From CAZFZT01 sp964523675 (lineage in GTDB: Bacteria > Planctomycetota > Phycisphaerae > Phycisphaerales > SM1A02), in NCBI GenBank assembly GCA_964523675.1, contig CAZFZT010000013.1, positions 1 to 58,169 of the forward strand: a stretch of DNA of 58,169 bases, in the 5' to 3' direction. A program made the translations under genes and the position numbers. Shown piece by piece: positions 17,584 through 25,905 of this stretch; the stretch's first letter is position 1; each line of letters opens with the position of its first letter. The notes beneath the pieces are model-generated. The model saw only the letters and a program-made list of their open reading frames with translations. It was not told the origin of the DNA and did no database searches.

Positions 17584-17735
17584 ACGCAGACGAAGGAACG
17601 GTTCACCGCTGATAGCCGCGTGCCGGAAGGCCGCGGTTGAAATCGAAGCGGCGCCTCAGCCAAACCGCGGGCTTCCGCCACGCGGCTACTGGATACAACC
17701 TGTTTTTCGCATCTGCGTTCATCCGTGCTCATTGG
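17562..17735. repeat. Nested palindromic element overlapping the nuoN stop
   Basis: Outer imperfect arms (about 17562-17590 and 17707-17735) carry ACGCGGATAGACGCAGA-type sequence and its reverse complement. The inner arms are a 26-bp inverted repeat with two mismatches: TAGCCGCGTGCCGGAAGG begins the copy at 17613-17638, with its partner at 17663-17688. The element fills nearly the whole nuoN-ilvE gap and supplies the nuoN stop codon. In RNA the inner arms would form a very stable hairpin. Confidence 0.85.
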
Positions 17736-17760
17736 CGGATTCATTCGCTAGGATGCAGCT

Positions 17761-18633
17761 ATGAGCAAGGTCTGGATTGACGGCAACCTCGTTGACAAGG
17801 AGAACGCCACCGTCTCCGTATTCGATCATGGGTTGCTCTATGGCGACGGCTGCTTCGAAGGCATTCGTGCCTATGGTGGACGCATCTTCAAATTGCAGTC
17901 GCACCTTCGCCGGATGTACCAATCCGCCGAGAAGATTCGGCTTACACCTGCGTATCCGCCTCAGGAAATTGCAACGGCGATTCGCCAAACACTTGAAGCG
18001 AACAATCTCAGCGACGGATACATCCGATTGATCTTCACGCGCGGCGCGGGCACGCTCGGACTGCATCCGTTTCGCTGCCCCAAGTCAGGCACGATCATCA
18101 TTACCGACAAGATTCAGCTCTACCCGGAAGAACTGTATGAAAAGGGCATGAAGGTGATCGTGGCCAAAAGGCCGCGCATCCCGATCAGATGCCTTGACCC
18201 GGCAATCAAGTCGCTCAACTACCTCAACAACATCCTTGCCAAGATCGAGGCCATCGACGCGGATGTGCTTGAAGCGATCATGCTCAATGTCGATGGGTAT
18301 GTCGCAGAATGCACGGGCGACAATATCTTTATTGTCAAAGATGGCCGCATCCTCACCCCGCCCAAAGAAGCGGGAATCCTGCACGGCATCACGCGCGAGT
18401 TCGTCATCGACACCGTTGCACCTGCACTTGGATATGAAGTTGAAGAGCGCATGATGCGGCTGGATGAAGTTATCGCCGCCGACGAGGTGTTCCTGACGGG
18501 AACCGCAGCGGAGATCATCGGGGTCTCGCAGATTGATGAGCACACCATCGGTGGAGGCCGGGTCGGCCCGGTGACGACCGAACTTGTTGAAGAATTTCGC
18601 AAGCGCGTCTCACAGGATGCGCCGGAAGATTAA
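17761..18633 (+). CDS. ilvE: Branched-chain amino acid aminotransferase (fold-type IV PLP enzyme)
   Basis: A 290-residue class-IV aminotransferase matching IlvE, which interconverts branched-chain amino acids and their 2-oxo acids. The N-terminal FDHGLLYGDGCFEGIRAY is the family signature. K150 in AIKSLNYLNNILAKIEA is the PLP-binding lysine. The glutamate in YVAECTGDNIFIV and the phosphate-binding TGTAAEI near the C-terminus are present. D-amino-acid transaminase or 4-amino-4-deoxychorismate lyase share the fold, but the sequence and length fit IlvE best. It stands alone after the nuo genes, and its 5' leader is a repeat element ending about 25 bases before the ATG. Confidence 0.92.
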   Translation: MSKVWIDGNLVDKENATVSVFDHGLLYGDGCFEGIRAYGGRIFKLQSHLRRMYQSAEKIRLTPAYPPQEIATAIRQTLEANNLSDGYIRLIFTRGAGTLGLHPFRCPKSGTIIITDKIQLYPEELYEKGMKVIVAKRPRIPIRCLDPAIKSLNYLNNILAKIEAIDADVLEAIMLNVDGYVAECTGDNIFIVKDGRILTPPKEAGILHGITREFVIDTVAPALGYEVEERMMRLDEVIAADEVFLTGTAAEIIGVSQIDEHTIGGGRVGPVTTELVEEFRKRVSQDAPED

Positions 18634-18661
18634 GCCGTGAATTGAAGAAACGGAACAGTCC

Positions 18662-18687
18662 AACGGCGGGCTGCCGCCACGCTGCTA
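18662..18687. repeat. Solo arm of the TAGCCGCG repeat upstream of the Rieske gene
   Basis: The 26 bases match the inner right arm of the element at 17663-17688 at 23 positions. GCGGGCTGCCGCCACGCTG is the core. No partner arm is seen nearby. It ends 12 bases before the ATG of the Rieske gene, where no Shine-Dalgarno sequence is visible. Confidence 0.7.
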
Positions 18688-18699
18688 TGGTGATCCGAC

Positions 18700-19011
18700 A
18701 TGTCTGAGTTCATCAAAGTTGCCAGAGTCTCCGATGTCGCAGACCAATGCGCGAAGTGCGTTCACGTCGGCGAACATCGCATCGCGATCTACAACCTCGG
18801 CGGCGAGTTCTACGCCACCGATGACATCTGTACGCATGCCTACGCCTCCTTGAGCGAGGGCTCGGTCTCCGGCGATGAGGTCGTCTGCCCGCTCCACTTT
18901 GCGACCTTCAACATTCGCACCGGCGCATGCACCGGGCCGCCTGCGACAGAGGATCTCAGGACATATGAAGTCCGCGTCAATGGCGACGATATTGAAGTCG
19001 CAGTCGCATGA
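18700..19011 (+). CDS. Rieske [2Fe-2S] ferredoxin-type protein
   Basis: A 103-residue soluble Rieske protein consisting of the cluster domain alone. The two cluster-binding boxes are complete: C44 and H46 in DDICTHAYASLSEG, and C63 and H66 in VVCPLHFATFNIRTG. The size and absence of a membrane anchor fit ferredoxin components of ring-hydroxylating dioxygenases or NirD-like nitrite reductase small subunits, rather than the cytochrome bc1 Rieske protein. No oxygenase or reductase gene lies nearby, so its electron partner is unknown. The gene is flanked by repeat sequence on both sides. Confidence 0.9.
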   Translation: MSEFIKVARVSDVADQCAKCVHVGEHRIAIYNLGGEFYATDDICTHAYASLSEGSVSGDEVVCPLHFATFNIRTGACTGPPATEDLRTYEVRVNGDDIEVAVA

Positions 19012-19030
19012 GCCGTGGAGAATCAATTGA

Positions 19031-19170
19031 CCACAGAGAGCCACAGAGGCCACGGGGAAAGAGCATGAATAGATTGGGAGCAGGTCACTTCACTTCATGC
19101 TTGCCAAGATACGCTCGTCGGCTATCAGTTCTTGCGCGGCTCTCTCCGTGGCCCTCCGTGGCCCTCCGTG
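19031..19170. repeat. MITE-like palindromic element (CCACGGAG arms) upstream of rpe
   Basis: A 140-bp relative of the 14165-14314 element. The left arm (19031-19058) has three degenerate CCACAGAG/CCACGGGG units. The right arm (19142-19170) has three CTCCGTGG-type units. The interior begins with AAGAGCA, as in the first copy, then diverges. It fills most of the gap before rpe. Confidence 0.8.
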
Positions 19171-19206
19171 TTTAATGTGAGATTGACAACTGGCACCGCA
19201 CTTTCC

Positions 19207-19887
19207 ATGTCTCATCGCAATCGCATCATCAGTCCAGCACAGCCGGTTCAAGTTGCTGCGTCGATCCTCTCCGCCGACTTTGCGCGGCTGGGCGATGAGT
19301 GTCGCCTTGCGCTCGATTCCGGAGCGGACTTGCTCCATCTCGATGTGATGGACGGTCACTTCGTGCCGAACCTCACGATGGGACCTGCATTGACAAAGTC
19401 GCTGCGAAGCGCGCTACCCGATGTCTGCCTTGATGCGCACCTTATGGTCGCAGAGCCCGCGACTTTCCTTGATGCCTTTGCTGACGCTGGAACTGATCAC
19501 TTCACTTTTCACATTGAAGCAGTAGACAACCCAGCAGAGCTGGCGCGGCGAATCCGTGATGCAGGGATGAGCGCGGGATTGGCAGTTAATCCGCCAACAG
19601 ATGTTGAGCGCATCTTGCCCTACGTCAACGATGAGAACATCGATCTGATACTCATCATGAGTGTGAACCCCGGCTTTGCGGGTCAATCATTCATCGCCGA
19701 AGTGCTTGAGAAGGCCAGGCGTATCAAGCCGATGCTCCGGCCCAACCAGCGACTACAGATCGACGGTGGCGTCAACAGCCGAACGGCAGCAGACTGCCGC
19801 GAAGCCGGGTGCGATGTTCTCGTCGCGGCCTCGGCCATTTTCGGCGCAGCTGATTACCGCAGCGCTATCGCAACCCTTCGCGGTTAG
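19207..19887 (+). CDS. rpe: Ribulose-phosphate 3-epimerase
   Basis: A 226-residue TIM-barrel epimerase interconverting D-ribulose 5-phosphate and D-xylulose 5-phosphate in the pentose phosphate pathway. Visible motifs are ASILSADFARLG at the N-terminus, LLHLDVMDGHFVPNLTMGP with the metal/catalytic Asp and His, DAHLMV, MSVNPGFAGQSFI at the phosphate-binding loop, and QIDGGVNSRTA with the second catalytic Asp. The frame extends upstream into the repeat element, so the ATG at 19207 is preferred; it gives the usual family length. Confidence 0.95.
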   Translation: MSHRNRIISPAQPVQVAASILSADFARLGDECRLALDSGADLLHLDVMDGHFVPNLTMGPALTKSLRSALPDVCLDAHLMVAEPATFLDAFADAGTDHFTFHIEAVDNPAELARRIRDAGMSAGLAVNPPTDVERILPYVNDENIDLILIMSVNPGFAGQSFIAEVLEKARRIKPMLRPNQRLQIDGGVNSRTAADCREAGCDVLVAASAIFGAADYRSAIATLRG

Positions 19888-20011
19888 CCCGTACGCTCCT
19901 CCCTACACATAGATTCGTGCCACCTCACGCGCCAGCGAAGAATGCATGCGTCGGCTCGCGGCATGATGTTGTGGTTGATGTTGGGCGGCCCGACGGGATC
20001 TGCATGCTACG

Positions 20012-21607
20012 ATGCCTCCAATGGCAGACGATCACCCTCCACAGCAGCACCATGATCCTGACGCCGGCGTTATCGGCACGATGCAGTCACTCATTGTTGC
20101 GTTTGTGCTGGCGATGACATTTCGCGGTTTCGTGGCGGAGGGCTTCGTCATCCCCACCGGTTCAATGGCGCCGACGCTGCTCGGGCAGCATTATCTGGTG
20201 CATTCGCACATTACCGGCTCTACATTTCCTGTCGGCGTTGCGCAGCAGGAAGATCAGCCGCCGGTGGATCCAATGCTTGGGCCCAACGTGTCGCTGACGG
20301 GCGGCCTCGAGCGCACGGGCGGCTCCTCGCGGGCCGGCGATCGCATTCTCGTTCTCAAGGGTCTCTATTCGTTTTCCGAACCGAAGCGGTGGGATGTTAT
20401 CGTCTTTAAGAATCCAACTGATCCCAGGGGAGAAGCGGGCAATTACATCAAGCGACTGGTCGGACTGCCTAACGAAACGATTTGGATCGCCGACGGCGAT
20501 GTCTTCGCCAAGCGCGCTGACGAAGAGGAGTTCCGCGTGCAGCGCAAGCCGGAGCACATTCAACGCGCGCTCTGGCAGCCGATTCATAACAGTGATTACA
20601 CGGCCGCTCAGCCACAATTCCTGCGCTCCGCCCAATTCGGCTCACCGTGGATCGGCAACGGCTGGGACACGAGCGGCAGGGCGTATCGCAATAGCAGCTC
20701 AGGGCCGTCCACGCTCCATTGGAACAATCAGCGTCGAGCCCTGGATGACTGGACCGCGTACAACATGCTTACGCGTTGCACCGGCTTTTCAAGGTCGGTT
20801 TGCCCTGTTCCCGTTTCTGACCTGCGCGTTTCGGCCGGCATGGTTTTCGATGACGATGCGCAGTGGGAGACAGCCGTGTCACTCGAAGCTCGCGGCCATG
20901 TGTATGAGTTTGCCATCGAGAGCACAGCGGGAGTCGCCAACGGCCATGTGCGATATCGCGGCGAGGATGATCAAGACTGGATTGCCAGCGATACCGGCAC
21001 GTTTGACGCGCCCCCGGCTGGGCGGGTCTTGAATGTTGAGTTCTGGCATGTCGATCAGGCCCTGTCCCTGTACGTCAACGGCAAGCGGATCGCGCACCTC
21101 GAGTACGAATGGGCGCCGGACCAGCGCAAGCGAAACGTGAGCGGCCGAGATGATGAGCGCGCCGATACCGACGCTGCCGCTCGCCCGCCTGAGTTACGGT
21201 GGCACTTCAACGGATCGCAGGTCACGCTGCACCGCGTGCGCGTTGATCGTGATCTTTATTATCGCAGCAACACGCTTGGCGGCCTCGGCGAGAAGGAACG
21301 TCCGACTGCTGAGGGCTACGAGGATATCGTTGCGATCGGCCAGCCCGCCTACGGCACACATCCTGACAACCTCGCGGTTCTCGGGCCGGACCACTTCTTC
21401 ATGCTCGGCGATAACTCACAGGCATCGCTCGACTCCCGATTGTGGAAGAATCCACACCCCGTCGTCGCGCATCAGATTGATGATGCGCCCTTCGTCGTGC
21501 ATCGCAAACTGCTCCTGGGCAAGGCGTGGGTCGTGTACTTCCCCGCCCCGCTGCGCGACGGATTCAAATGGAGCCCCGACTTCGGGCGGCTGCGATACAT
21601 TCGGTGA
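20012..21607 (+). CDS. lepB: Signal peptidase I with a large inserted domain
   Basis: Signal peptidase I, the membrane serine protease removing Sec and Tat signal peptides. One N-terminal helix (SLIVAFVLAMTFRGFVAEGF) precedes the catalytic serine S51 in PTGSMAPTLLG. The general-base lysine K147 lies in NYIKRLVGLPNETIWI. The C-terminal box HFFMLGDNSQASLDSRLW is present near residue 466. At 531 residues it is roughly twice the usual size. The excess is an insert at about residues 190-440, which contains beta-rich sequence (LNVEFWHVDQALSLYVNGKR and VTLHRVRVDRDLYY) resembling a LamG/concanavalin-like fold. Start could be 20012 or 20021. Confidence 0.92.
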   Translation: MPPMADDHPPQQHHDPDAGVIGTMQSLIVAFVLAMTFRGFVAEGFVIPTGSMAPTLLGQHYLVHSHITGSTFPVGVAQQEDQPPVDPMLGPNVSLTGGLERTGGSSRAGDRILVLKGLYSFSEPKRWDVIVFKNPTDPRGEAGNYIKRLVGLPNETIWIADGDVFAKRADEEEFRVQRKPEHIQRALWQPIHNSDYTAAQPQFLRSAQFGSPWIGNGWDTSGRAYRNSSSGPSTLHWNNQRRALDDWTAYNMLTRCTGFSRSVCPVPVSDLRVSAGMVFDDDAQWETAVSLEARGHVYEFAIESTAGVANGHVRYRGEDDQDWIASDTGTFDAPPAGRVLNVEFWHVDQALSLYVNGKRIAHLEYEWAPDQRKRNVSGRDDERADTDAAARPPELRWHFNGSQVTLHRVRVDRDLYYRSNTLGGLGEKERPTAEGYEDIVAIGQPAYGTHPDNLAVLGPDHFFMLGDNSQASLDSRLWKNPHPVVAHQIDDAPFVVHRKLLLGKAWVVYFPAPLRDGFKWSPDFGRLRYIR

Positions 21608-21711
21608 CACAGGTCGCCGTGGACCGCCGCTCCGAAGGTTGACAACATTGGTCGAGTGGATGATGAATGGATTGCATGAGATAGCCACTCTCCTTTGCGG
21701 TCATTGGTACC

Positions 21712-21741
21712 CATCCGTGCTTATCCGTGTTTATCCGTGTC
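21712..21741. repeat. Solo ATCCGTG repeat arm downstream of lepB
   Basis: Three successive ATCCGTG units with short AT-rich spacers (CATCCGTGCTTATCCGTG, then a third). They match the right outer arm of the nuoN-ilvE element in kind. No clear partner arm was found in the 21608-21711 stretch, so it may be a decayed element. The rest of 21608-21793 holds nothing I recognise. Confidence 0.65.
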
Positions 21742-21793
21742 TACGCTCTGCGCCTTGAGGTTATGAATCCGCTGCGCGTCCGGCGCCTGCGCA

Positions 21794-22015
21794 TCACCAG
21801 TAGATGAAACGCTCGAACAAGCGGCGGTCGCGATCGGGCAATGCGCTCACATCAGGAATGGGATAACGGTTCTCGTCCGTATCAAGAAGCAGCTTGCCGT
21901 GCGACCCATAGTCCTGCGCGAGCGGCCTGCCGGCGCGCTGTCGAGGAGGAACCTCCTGTCGCATGATCAAACCTGCGTGGCGATGCGTCTTCGTCACGAT
22001 CCTCGCCCCCACCAT
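21794..22015 (-). CDS. Hypothetical small protein
   Basis: An unrecognised 73-residue basic, non-membrane protein. It is rich in Arg and Asp, ends with RDRRLFERFIYW, and includes HGKLLLDTDENRYPIPDVSA. The frame opens with TTG at 22066. The ATG at 22015 has AAGGG 4 bases upstream and is preferred. Codon usage resembles neighbouring genes. It lies in a 525-base gap between lepB and the membrane protein at 22133. It could be a genuine lineage-specific gene or a chance frame. Confidence 0.45.
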   Translation of the reverse strand: MVGARIVTKTHRHAGLIMRQEVPPRQRAGRPLAQDYGSHGKLLLDTDENRYPIPDVSALPDRDRRLFERFIYW

Positions 22016-22132
22016 CCAACCCTTGCGCGCGAGCAGTTGAAGAAGCGCGCGCAGAGCACCAGGCAAATGGAAAAAACTTTGAGCCGGCTCAACAGTTCAA
22101 GCAGCATGTTGAGTGTGCTCTTGCGCCATCAC

Positions 22133-22735
22133 TTAACTACCGGGCCAAAGCCAACCAAAGATCGCGCCGGTGATGAGGGCGTACACAACACCATCGATGA
22201 AGTTTGTGATCTTCGAAGTGCGTGGTGTATTGAACCAGATGTCGTTTGGAATCCGCGCGAAGCAGTACGCCAGAAACGCAGCCGTGCCAACGAACCGAAA
22301 CACGTGCAGGAAGCCCGGCCCAGCCGCACCTGCAAGCAAGCGGTCGCCTGTCGCCTCGACCGGCACGCCAAGTGTTGCCAGGTACGCCACGACGACACTC
22401 GTCACGAGATAAAAGACGAACGACCAGCCCATCTTGGCACCCATGTTCGAGTACGAATTGCTTGGCCAGACGTGCAACATGCCCAGCGGCCCTTCCTTGA
22501 GTTTCTTCTGAAACTCTGGGTCCTTCATGCGCGATTTGTCCAGGCAATCCGGGTAGCCATACACCCCCGGCTGAAGGTTCTGCCTGCGGACAACATCCAT
22601 CACGGCGTTCTCATCGGCAAGCGAACGGAAGTCGCCCTTGTGATGCGGCAGCGCGGTCCACGCCAGTGCGCTTGCAATCCACACCGCCACAGCCGAGACT
22701 ACGATGGGAAGCCAAAGATCAAGCAGCTCAACCAT
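22133..22735 (-). CDS. Membrane protein of unknown function
   Basis: A 200-residue protein with four predicted membrane helices: residues 6-26, then roughly 100-120, 140-160 and 175-195. Between the first two is a soluble stretch with ALPHHKGDFRSLADENAVMD and a PGVYGYPDCLDKSRM segment. I do not recognise a characterised family. The frame runs further upstream, but ATG at 22735 has an excellent AAGGAG 6 bases away, giving a clean N-terminal helix (LWLPIVVSAVAVWIASALAW). The gene diverges from ettA, with about 130 bases between the starts that include two near-copies of CACAAGC(C/G)GGGGCAA. Confidence 0.75.
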   Translation of the reverse strand: MVELLDLWLPIVVSAVAVWIASALAWTALPHHKGDFRSLADENAVMDVVRRQNLQPGVYGYPDCLDKSRMKDPEFQKKLKEGPLGMLHVWPSNSYSNMGAKMGWSFVFYLVTSVVVAYLATLGVPVEATGDRLLAGAAGPGFLHVFRFVGTAAFLAYCFARIPNDIWFNTPRTSKITNFIDGVVYALITGAIFGWLWPGS

Positions 22736-22865
22736 GATATTCTCCTTATCCATACCATAACACAAGCCGGGGCAAGTCGAAAGCCCCCAACACAAGCGGG
22801 GGCAAAGCGCACAAGCCGATACGCGGCGCCCAAGCGACGCCCCGGGGCGAAACTCCCCTTCCTCC

Positions 22866-24548
22866 ATGACCGAAACCACCAAAATCATCTACTCCATGGT
22901 CGGCGTCACCAAGACCGTCAACCGCCGCACCATCCTCAAGGACATCCACCTCGGGTACTACTACGGGGCGAAGATCGGCGTGCTCGGCCTCAACGGCTCC
23001 GGCAAATCCACACTCCTGCGCATCCTCGCCGGCATCGACACCGACTTCGAAGGTCAAGTCCACGCCCAGGCCGGTTACCGCATCGGTTACCTGCCGCAGG
23101 AGCCGCTCATTGATGAGACACGCACGGTGCGCGAAGTGGTGGAGGAAGGCATGGGTGAGACCGTTGCGCTACTGCGCGAATTCGAAGCGATCAGCGACAA
23201 GTTCGCCGAGCCGATGGACGACGATGAGATGAACCGCCTGCTTGAAAAGCAAGGCGATATCCAGTCGAAGATCGATGCGGTGAATGGCTGGGATCTTGAA
23301 TCACAACTCGAGATGGCGATGGATGCGCTGCGATGTCCGCCAGCCGACAAGTCCGTCAGCGTCCTCTCCGGCGGGGAGAAACGTCGCGTCGCGCTGTGCC
23401 GTCTGCTCCTTTCTAAGCCCGACATTCTGCTCCTCGACGAGCCGACGAATCACCTCGATGCGGAATCAATCGCATGGCTGGAGCAGCACCTCAAGCGGTA
23501 CGAAGGCACGATCATCGCGGTCACACACGATCGCTACTTCCTCGACAATGTAGCCGGCTGGATTCTTGAACTTGATCGCGGCGAGGGGATTCCGTGGAAA
23601 GGCAACTACTCGTCGTGGCTGGAGCAGAAGGAAAAGCGCCTTGCCGTCGAAGCGCAGCAGGACAACAAACGCCGCAAGGCGCTGCAGCGCGAACTCGAAT
23701 GGATTCGCAAGAGCCCGCAGGCCAGGCAGTCGAAGAGTCAGGCGCGCATCAATCAATATGAGCAGATGCTCCATGCCGATGTGAAGGAGCGCGAAAAGCA
23801 GATCGAAATCTTCATCCCGCCAGGGCCGCGCCTGGGCAATCTCGTCATCAAAGCCGAGCGGCTCACGAAGGGGTACGGCGATCAACTGCTCATGGAAGAT
23901 GTCGACTTCGAGCTTCCGCCAAACGGGATCGTGGGCGTCATCGGCCCAAACGGCGCAGGCAAAACGACGCTCTTCCGCATGATCACCGGCGACGAATTGC
24001 CGGATGAGGGCACGCTCAAAGTCGGCGAAACCGTGCAACTCGCCTATGTGCGGCAAGGCCGTGATGACCTGCCCAATGACGCGAATGTGTGGGAGGCAAT
24101 CTCCGACGGCGCGGATGAAATGAAACTCGGTTCATTGACGGTCAACAGCCGCGCGTACGTTGCCCGCTTCGGCTTCACCGGCAACGAGCAGTCGCGCATC
24201 GTCGGCACGCTCTCCGGCGGCGAGCGCAACCGCGTTCACCTGGCCAAGCTGCTACGGCAGGGAGCGAACGTCATCCTGCTCGACGAGCCGACCAACGACC
24301 TCGATGTCAACACCATCCGCGCGCTTGAGGAAGCAATGGAGAACTTTGCCGGCTGCGCAGTGGTCATCTCCCACGACCGCTGGTTTCTCGATCGCGTCGC
24401 CACGCACATCCTCGCGTTCGAAGGCGATTCGCAGGTCATCTTTCACAACGGCAACTATCAGAGCTACGAAGCCGCGCGAAGAAAACGTCTCGGCGCTGAA
24501 GCCGACCGCCGCCACCGCATTCGCTACCGCAAACTCACACGGGCTTGA
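22866..24548 (+). CDS. ettA: ABC-F translation factor, EttA type
   Basis: A 560-residue soluble ABC-F protein with two ATPase domains and no membrane segment. EttA binds the ribosomal E site and gates entry into elongation according to energy state. Domain 1 has GLNGSGKSTLL, VLSGGEKRRVALCRLLL and ILLLDEPTNHLDAESIAW. The linker is rich in Arg, Gln and Lys, with WIRKSPQARQSKSQARIN, typical of EttA. Domain 2 has GPNGAGKTTLFRMI, GTLSGGERNRVHLAKLL and VILLDEPTNDLDVNT. Length and linker favour EttA over Uup or antibiotic-resistance ABC-F proteins. The gene is monocistronic and converges on dprA. Confidence 0.95.
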   Translation: MTETTKIIYSMVGVTKTVNRRTILKDIHLGYYYGAKIGVLGLNGSGKSTLLRILAGIDTDFEGQVHAQAGYRIGYLPQEPLIDETRTVREVVEEGMGETVALLREFEAISDKFAEPMDDDEMNRLLEKQGDIQSKIDAVNGWDLESQLEMAMDALRCPPADKSVSVLSGGEKRRVALCRLLLSKPDILLLDEPTNHLDAESIAWLEQHLKRYEGTIIAVTHDRYFLDNVAGWILELDRGEGIPWKGNYSSWLEQKEKRLAVEAQQDNKRRKALQRELEWIRKSPQARQSKSQARINQYEQMLHADVKEREKQIEIFIPPGPRLGNLVIKAERLTKGYGDQLLMEDVDFELPPNGIVGVIGPNGAGKTTLFRMITGDELPDEGTLKVGETVQLAYVRQGRDDLPNDANVWEAISDGADEMKLGSLTVNSRAYVARFGFTGNEQSRIVGTLSGGERNRVHLAKLLRQGANVILLDEPTNDLDVNTIRALEEAMENFAGCAVVISHDRWFLDRVATHILAFEGDSQVIFHNGNYQSYEAARRKRLGAEADRRHRIRYRKLTRA

Positions 24549-24572
24549 TCCACCCTCTGGCAACAGGCCGGG

Positions 24573-24718
24573 CTAGAGCAGCACGAGGTCAGACGTAGCG
24601 AGGAGCGCGGGCGTCCTGCCCGCATGAACACGTTGCGGGCCTTCGACTCGCATCAACATGGCGCGGACGGAGTATCCGCCCTCCCCTTGCTGATCCAATT
24701 CAGATCGACCTGCTCTAG
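24573..24718. repeat. Palindromic element between ettA and dprA, with 9-bp perfect ends
   Basis: CTAGAGCAG at 24573-24581 and CTGCTCTAG at 24710-24718 are perfect inverted ends of a 146-bp element. Inside, GCGGGC-GTCCT-GCCCGC (24607-24623) is a strong hairpin, and a diverged inverse copy follows near 24661-24683. The dprA stop codon (24715-24717) lies within the right end. In this convergent gap it may double as a factor-dependent or bidirectional terminator. There is no T-tract next to the hairpin. Confidence 0.7.
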
Positions 24719-25896
24719 GTCTTGATCCGTCCTAACCGCACGCCGCGATGATCCTTTGCAATACGGCCCCGAATCTGCAGAAGCGTTAGCTCGGACATCA
24801 ATTGGTTCAGTGGAATCTGCGTTCGGGCTGCGAGTTGATCGGTCAGAAGCGGTTCACCCGCCGCTTCGAGCGCAGCGAGAATTGCCTGCTGCGCACTCGT
24901 CATATTGAGGTCGAAGAGTGATTGCATCGCCTCCTTTGCCGCGGCCTCACCGGTCGATACCGCTTCGATCGCGCCCCGCATGAGATGCCCCGCGCTGTCG
25001 AGCTGCTGGATCACATCAGCATGATCAAGCACCATCGCGGCGGAGCCGTCACGAATGATCCTGAGACAGCCGGCCGATGCAGGCGAATCAACGCGGCCGG
25101 GCAGCGCCATAACTTCGCGATTTTGTTCTGTCGCCAGCCGCGCGGTAATCAACGCGCCGCTGCGCAAGGCCGCCTCAATGACCAGAACGCCCAATGACAA
25201 CCCCGAAATCACCCGGTTTCGCTTCGGAAAGTTTTTGGCGACGGGCGGCATCCTCATTGGAAACTCAGAGACAATCGCACCAGCGTTCTCGCGAACGATT
25301 CGATCGAAAAGGTCGCGATGCTCAGGCGGATAGCATTGCGAGAGGCCGCAGCCAACGACAACCACAGTGCGGCCTTTCACTCGCAGCGCCGCGCGGTGCG
25401 CTTCTCCGTCGACACCAGCCGCGCCACCGGACACAATCGTCAGTCCCGACTGCGCGAGCAACTGGGCGAAGCGGCCCGCCTGCTCACGACCGTAATTCGT
25501 ACACCGTCTTGAACCGACGATCGCTACCGCCATCTGATCGGCATGCGTGAACTTCCCGCGCACCCACAAGGCCGCGGGCGCGTCATGAATCGCAGCCAAG
25601 AGCGGCGGATACTCGGCATCGCCATGCATGATGAGTTGAGCGCCAGCGTCCGCCATCGCGCTGCGCTCCGCTTCAACATCGGCTTCGTCGAGGGCGCGGC
25701 GAATCGTACGCGCAAGGTCTGCGCCGATGCCACGAATGCGTTCGAACGCTGTCGCAGGCGCATTCATGATGGCCTCGCTCGACCCGAAATGAGCAAGTAA
25801 ATGCCGCCGCGTCACCGGACCGATGCCGGAAGCGATCAACACTCGCAGTTCAGCGTCAGAGATGTCATCGGCAGAGCGCATCTGATCGGCTGCCAT
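24715..25896 (-). CDS. dprA: DNA-processing protein DprA
   Basis: A 393-residue DprA/Smf protein, which loads RecA onto incoming single-stranded DNA during natural transformation. An N-terminal helix-hairpin-helix/SAM-like part (ASGIGPVTRRHLLAHFGS) precedes the Rossmann-like core, with VAIVGSRRCTNYGREQAGRF, IVSGGAAGVDGEAHRAAL and PKRNRVISGLSLGVLVIEAA. A C-terminal winged-helix domain (about residues 325-393) is present. It starts only 9 bases after the treY stop and is therefore probably the last gene of the trehalose/glycogen operon, an unexpected partner. The stop codon sits in the end of a repeat element. Confidence 0.95.
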   Translation of the reverse strand: MAADQMRSADDISDAELRVLIASGIGPVTRRHLLAHFGSSEAIMNAPATAFERIRGIGADLARTIRRALDEADVEAERSAMADAGAQLIMHGDAEYPPLLAAIHDAPAALWVRGKFTHADQMAVAIVGSRRCTNYGREQAGRFAQLLAQSGLTIVSGGAAGVDGEAHRAALRVKGRTVVVVGCGLSQCYPPEHRDLFDRIVRENAGAIVSEFPMRMPPVAKNFPKRNRVISGLSLGVLVIEAALRSGALITARLATEQNREVMALPGRVDSPASAGCLRIIRDGSAAMVLDHADVIQQLDSAGHLMRGAIEAVSTGEAAAKEAMQSLFDLNMTSAQQAILAALEAAGEPLLTDQLAARTQIPLNQLMSELTLLQIRGRIAKDHRGVRLGRIKT

Positions 25897-25905
25897 GATA
25901 CCTGC

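Noticed and set aside
21608..21793. tRNA or other RNA gene after lepB
   Set aside because: No cloverleaf or conserved T-loop sequence; only a repeat arm is visible.
24607..24623. Intrinsic terminator
   Set aside because: Good GC stem and 5-base loop but no T-tract on either side; recorded as part of the repeat element instead.
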